Both the position numbers and the translations under genes were made by a program. DNA of 9,733 nt, taken from Victivallales bacterium. Its GTDB lineage: Bacteria; Verrucomicrobiota; Lentisphaeria; Oligosphaerales; Oligosphaeraceae. Position 1 is the stretch's first letter. Each line of letters begins with the position of its first letter. Of this stretch, positions 6,456 to 9,733 are shown in pieces. Below the pieces are notes generated by a model, which was not told the origin of the DNA, ran no database searches, and saw nothing but the letters and a program-made list of their open reading frames with translations. The stretch lies in contig JAFRLP010000590.1 of assembly GCA_017431185.1 (NCBI GenBank), positions 1-9,733 of the forward strand, in the 5' to 3' direction.

Positions 6456-9400
6456 TCACTTGCGAATGAAGGCCGTATCCGGTTCCGGAGCCTGGAGCAT
6501 GGAGGCGAATTCGGGAGAGCCGACAAAGATATACCGGAAATCGCACTCCTTCAGCGCAAGTTCGATTCTGTCGCCTCGAAACTCTTCGCCGCTTACGGGA
6601 TCGATCACGGCGCCTTCAGGGGAAAGCCCCATCTTTTTGCGGTCGAACTCGAAGGTGGTCGTCCCGGCCTTGCCGCAGTTGGTGAGGACGAACAATGCGG
6701 TCCCGCCACGCTGATAGCAGCTGACCAGGAATTTCCCGGAGACTTGGAAGGGATTGTCCTTCCGGTAGTATGGGATGAACCGGCAATCGGGCTTGTGGGT
6801 CCCGAATGCCCACTGCAGATAACGGTCCTTCCACGGCTCGACAAAATTGCCCCAGAACTTCTGCATGGGGAACATCCGGTGCTGATTCAGGAGAGCCAGC
6901 GCGGTCCGCTGTGCGCGGTCGTACATCGAATAGTATTCGTTCAACGGGAGCTTTGCCCGGTTGGGGATGTTCGGCAGCACCAGCGCCACGTTGACAAGCC
7001 CCGCCTGAAGTCCGGTGGAATGAGCCCGGATATAATCCGGCGGGAACTGTTCGATGAAGTTGCCCTGCACACTGTATTCCCAGCAGATGCCGAGTGTCGC
7101 GAAGGCGAACTCCGGAATAATCATGGTGTTGGTCAGATGCGGCGCGACCAGCCGTTCCCTTTTTCCGCGGTCTTCCATGATGTACGCCAGACGCTTGAAC
7201 AGTTGCCGCGAGGCCAGAAGCCCCATGGAAGGCAGGGGACGGTTCTTGTAGTCCCTGCACGCCGCCAGATCGGGATTCGTCTGCGGGATGGGGAAAGTTT
7301 CGTCGAAATTGATTCCGTCGGCCCCGGCCTCCAGCAACTTGTCGTAGGTCCAGAGGAGATAGTCCACGGCCCGAGGGGTCATGTAGATGCGGTCCGAGAG
7401 ACCCTCGTGATACATCTGGCGCGTCGCCCACTCCGCCCTGTGGTACTGCCAGGCAGGATCCGACACGGCAATGATGCTGGCGCAGTTGTAAGGGCAGACC
7501 CGGTCAAGGGTCAGGGCCATCTGCTGGAATTCCGTGTCGAAATACATCTTGTTTTCCCGGACAAACCGCTCCGGGGACCGCCAGAAGGTCTTCCGCAGGA
7601 ATCCGGCGTTCTGTTCAGCATATTTTTCCAGGGAGTTGCTGTCGGCCTCATGGAATTTCTTCAGAAAATCGAACGGGATCAGCCGCTTCTCCATGGCCCT
7701 TTTGAACGTCTTCGTGTAGGAGTAGTCGCCGTTGTACGGGATCTTGCGGAATCCGTCGGGGAACATGCCGCCGGCCACCCACTGACTGCCGATGGGCAGG
7801 ATATGGAGCATGCCGGGCAACTTGGACCCCCAGGAAAAGACCCATTTTTCCCATCCCTGCATCCGTGGCTTGACGGGCGTCACCTGGAATCCGAAGGAAA
7901 AATCGATTTCCTTTCCCGCCCCGTGTGCGCGATTGACGATGTCGCACTGCATGGTCACCGTTTCGGGATTGTCTCTCACCAGACGAATCATGGGCTTTCC
8001 GTCCTCCAGATCGAATCCATTCGGGGAGTCGAAGAGGAAGCAGAGCCCCCGCTCTTCCGCGCCGAACCAGGCATAGCCCGCAAATTCTCCGGGTACGTTG
8101 GGCAGACCGTACCGGTTTTTCATGCGGGGCAGACTGCCGGAGTTCCATACCGCGCCCTTTCCGCCGGGAATCAGGCCCGCGGGATTGCCCCGGGATGCGT
8201 CCACGACGGCGTGGAAGAGGGATGCATGCTCCGCCTTCATGACCGCCGAAAGGGTGAGCTTCTCCGCTTCCTCTTCCGCGGGCGGCGTCAGCCTCACCTT
8301 GACGAAGGCGAATCCGTCATAATCCCAGACCGTCTCCGCCCGGTAGTCCCAGTTCCCGAACTTGGCCGTACTGACGGTGGTGACCCGATGCGGTTTTTCC
8401 TCCGTGACATTCAGAACAGCCTGGGAGGCCGTGAGCTTTTTTCCGCCGGAAATCAGTTCGAACGACAGCGGGGCGGAAAGGATCTCTTCCTCCTTGCTCC
8501 GGACCTGGTCGATCAGCCCGGTCTTCGAGAGAGTATGAGTGCGCAGCAAAGTGGAAAGACGGCCGTCCTTATCCAGGACGATGGGCGTGAATGGCGAAAG
8601 GATCCTCTCCGAACATCCCAGTTTGTTGTTCAGCCAGGGAAAATTTTTCTCCTCGAAGAGGAACGCGTTCCGGAAGACCTGCGTCTCCCCGTTTTCCACC
8701 ACCGTCAGATTCCCGTTCCACGTGCCGAAGAGCCGTTCGGCGGGCAGTTCGATCATGGCCTTCCAGGTGCCGTCCGGTTCCCGCGCGGCGGGCGCCCCGA
8801 ATGTTTTCCCGTTCGGAGAAACGACTTCCATGCTCTCCACTTTCCTGTCGCGGCTTCCGGCCAGTGAGACGGTCACCGCCACCTTGTCGTAACTGGGATA
8901 GTGCCGGACAAACGCGTAATTTCCGTCGCCGAACTGATATTTTCCGCTGACCGGGGCGCCGCTGAGCTGCTGTCCCATCTCGAACGGGAAAAATGTCCTC
9001 CAGAGGACCGTTCCCTTTCCTTTGCAGACGACGCGGAACGTGAGGAACTTCCAGATTCCGTTGTGCGGCAGAAACTGCATTTTCCCCGGAGTGAGGCTCT
9101 TGATGACGGTCTTGTTCTCATAGATGTCACATTCGATGAACCGATTGTCCGCGTCGCCCTCGCACTTCAGCAGAAAGGCCCCGGAGGCAAGGGAGGTGTC
9201 GCCTCCAAACACCCGGACGCCGCCGAAGTTGTCGAGCGTTTTGATCTGGAACATCTTTTTCTGCTCCAGGACATCCCGCTGTCCGGTCAGACTTCCGTAG
9301 CCGAAACCGGCGGCGACAAAGTTTCTGGCCGCATTGAAACGGTACTTTGCAGAGTCAATCCCCGGAAGATTTTTCCACGGAATCGCCGCTTCGAACTCCC

Positions 9401-9733
9401 AGAACCCTTTTCGGATGGCGCTGGCGCTCTCCACCCCAGACTCCCAGTCACGCGAACTCTTACGGTCAACGTATTTGATCGCCAGTTTCACATTGAGACG
9501 GTTGAACAACAGCTGATAAACGGTCTTTTCTCCGTCCCCGACGAAAAATTCGATGCAGTCGTCGCCGTACACAGGTCCGCCGTCTTTGTCTGCGTTGGCC
9601 ACCAGTCCCCCTCCCGGCTCGGAGTCCTCCACCGGTGTGCGCACTGCCAGATAAAGTTTTTCAGGCGTGCTCGAAAGATAGACTTCCACATCCCTGGAAA
9701 TCATCCGATTCCGTACATAATGGATCATGCCGC
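6456..9733 (-). CDS. CBM9-like domain plus GH123-related (DUF6067-like) putative glycoside hydrolase, 5' end outside window
   Basis: The frame is open from the right edge to TGA at 6456. An ATG at 9728 is available, but the protein there begins inside a domain, has no signal peptide and no RBS can be seen, so the gene very probably continues outside; numbering here starts from that ATG. Residues about 10-165 resemble a CBM9-like beta-sandwich (VEVYLSSTPEKLYLAVRTPV, DDCIEFFVGDGE, FWEFEAAIPWKNL). Beta-rich regions follow to about 620; GYAWFGAEERGLCFLFDS (551-568) and FGFQVTPVKPR (612-622) are like the GH123_N/DUF6067 family. Residues about 625-980 should form a TIM barrel, with GADGINFDET (802-811) at a likely strand end; the adjacent Asp809-Glu810 recalls the catalytic Asp-Glu pair of GH123 N-acetylgalactosaminidases. 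A small beta domain closes the protein. Likely role: breakdown of a glycan; substrate unknown. Separated from def by 322 bp, so a distinct transcript. Family placement is from motif memory, not a search. Confidence 0.8.
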   Translation of the reverse strand, partial: GMIHYVRNRMISRDVEVYLSSTPEKLYLAVRTPVEDSEPGGGLVANADKDGGPVYGDDCIEFFVGDGEKTVYQLLFNRLNVKLAIKYVDRKSSRDWESGVESASAIRKGFWEFEAAIPWKNLPGIDSAKYRFNAARNFVAAGFGYGSLTGQRDVLEQKKMFQIKTLDNFGGVRVFGGDTSLASGAFLLKCEGDADNRFIECDIYENKTVIKSLTPGKMQFLPHNGIWKFLTFRVVCKGKGTVLWRTFFPFEMGQQLSGAPVSGKYQFGDGNYAFVRHYPSYDKVAVTVSLAGSRDRKVESMEVVSPNGKTFGAPAAREPDGTWKAMIELPAERLFGTWNGNLTVVENGETQVFRNAFLFEEKNFPWLNNKLGCSERILSPFTPIVLDKDGRLSTLLRTHTLSKTGLIDQVRSKEEEILSAPLSFELISGGKKLTASQAVLNVTEEKPHRVTTVSTAKFGNWDYRAETVWDYDGFAFVKVRLTPPAEEEAEKLTLSAVMKAEHASLFHAVVDASRGNPAGLIPGGKGAVWNSGSLPRMKNRYGLPNVPGEFAGYAWFGAEERGLCFLFDSPNGFDLEDGKPMIRLVRDNPETVTMQCDIVNRAHGAGKEIDFSFGFQVTPVKPRMQGWEKWVFSWGSKLPGMLHILPIGSQWVAGGMFPDGFRKIPYNGDYSYTKTFKRAMEKRLIPFDFLKKFHEADSNSLEKYAEQNAGFLRKTFWRSPERFVRENKMYFDTEFQQMALTLDRVCPYNCASIIAVSDPAWQYHRAEWATRQMYHEGLSDRIYMTPRAVDYLLWTYDKLLEAGADGINFDETFPIPQTNPDLAACRDYKNRPLPSMGLLASRQLFKRLAYIMEDRGKRERLVAPHLTNTMIIPEFAFATLGICWEYSVQGNFIEQFPPDYIRAHSTGLQAGLVNVALVLPNIPNRAKLPLNEYYSMYDRAQRTALALLNQHRMFPMQKFWGNFVEPWKDRYLQWAFGTHKPDCRFIPYYRKDNPFQVSGKFLVSCYQRGGTALFVLTNCGKAGTTTFEFDRKKMGLSPEGAVIDPVSGEEFRGDRIELALKECDFRYIFVGSPEFASMLQAPEPDTAFIRK

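Noticed and set aside
6348..8867. An 839-codon open frame on the plus strand opposite the GH-like gene
   Set aside because: Antisense shadow of the minus-strand gene; no recognisable domain and composition typical of reverse-strand reading.

Overview
All six genes in this window lie on the minus strand, so transcription runs from high to low coordinates. The dense, moderately GC-rich sequence, the eukaryote-type isoleucyl-tRNA synthetase and a very large GH123-related carbohydrate-active protein suggest a bacterium of the Planctomycetota-Verrucomicrobiota-Lentisphaerota kind. A Lentisphaerota or Kiritimatiellota member would fit best. This is an inference from gene content; there is no rRNA or other marker here to settle it.

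Region by region, in transcription order: (1) 9733-6456 is the 3' part of a gene for a large protein with a CBM9-like N-terminal region, beta-rich middle regions and a predicted TIM-barrel catalytic region; its 5' end is outside the window. (2) 6455-6134 is a 322-bp intergenic region with a candidate terminator, A/T tracts, a candidate promoter and an 8-bp inverted repeat. (3) 6133-1 is a tightly packed set of five genes with gaps of 6, 15, 10 and 31 bp, very likely one operon: def (peptide deformylase), a 292-residue polytopic membrane protein, a 248-residue membrane protein with an alanine/glutamate-rich helix, ileS, and a zinc-ribbon/Gly-Met/coiled-coil protein that runs off the left edge.

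The two recognisable operon genes both serve protein synthesis: isoleucine charging of tRNA and removal of the N-formyl group from new proteins. The three others are of unknown function, and the two membrane proteins sit between the two housekeeping genes. The GH-like gene is a separate unit, probably for polysaccharide or glycan breakdown.

No tRNA, rRNA, CRISPR array, insertion sequence or prophage gene was seen. I see no convincing new defence or mobile system. The most worthwhile items are the unusual architecture of the left-edge protein, the uncharacterised membrane pair inside a translation operon, the GH123-related protein, and the palindromic region upstream of def.
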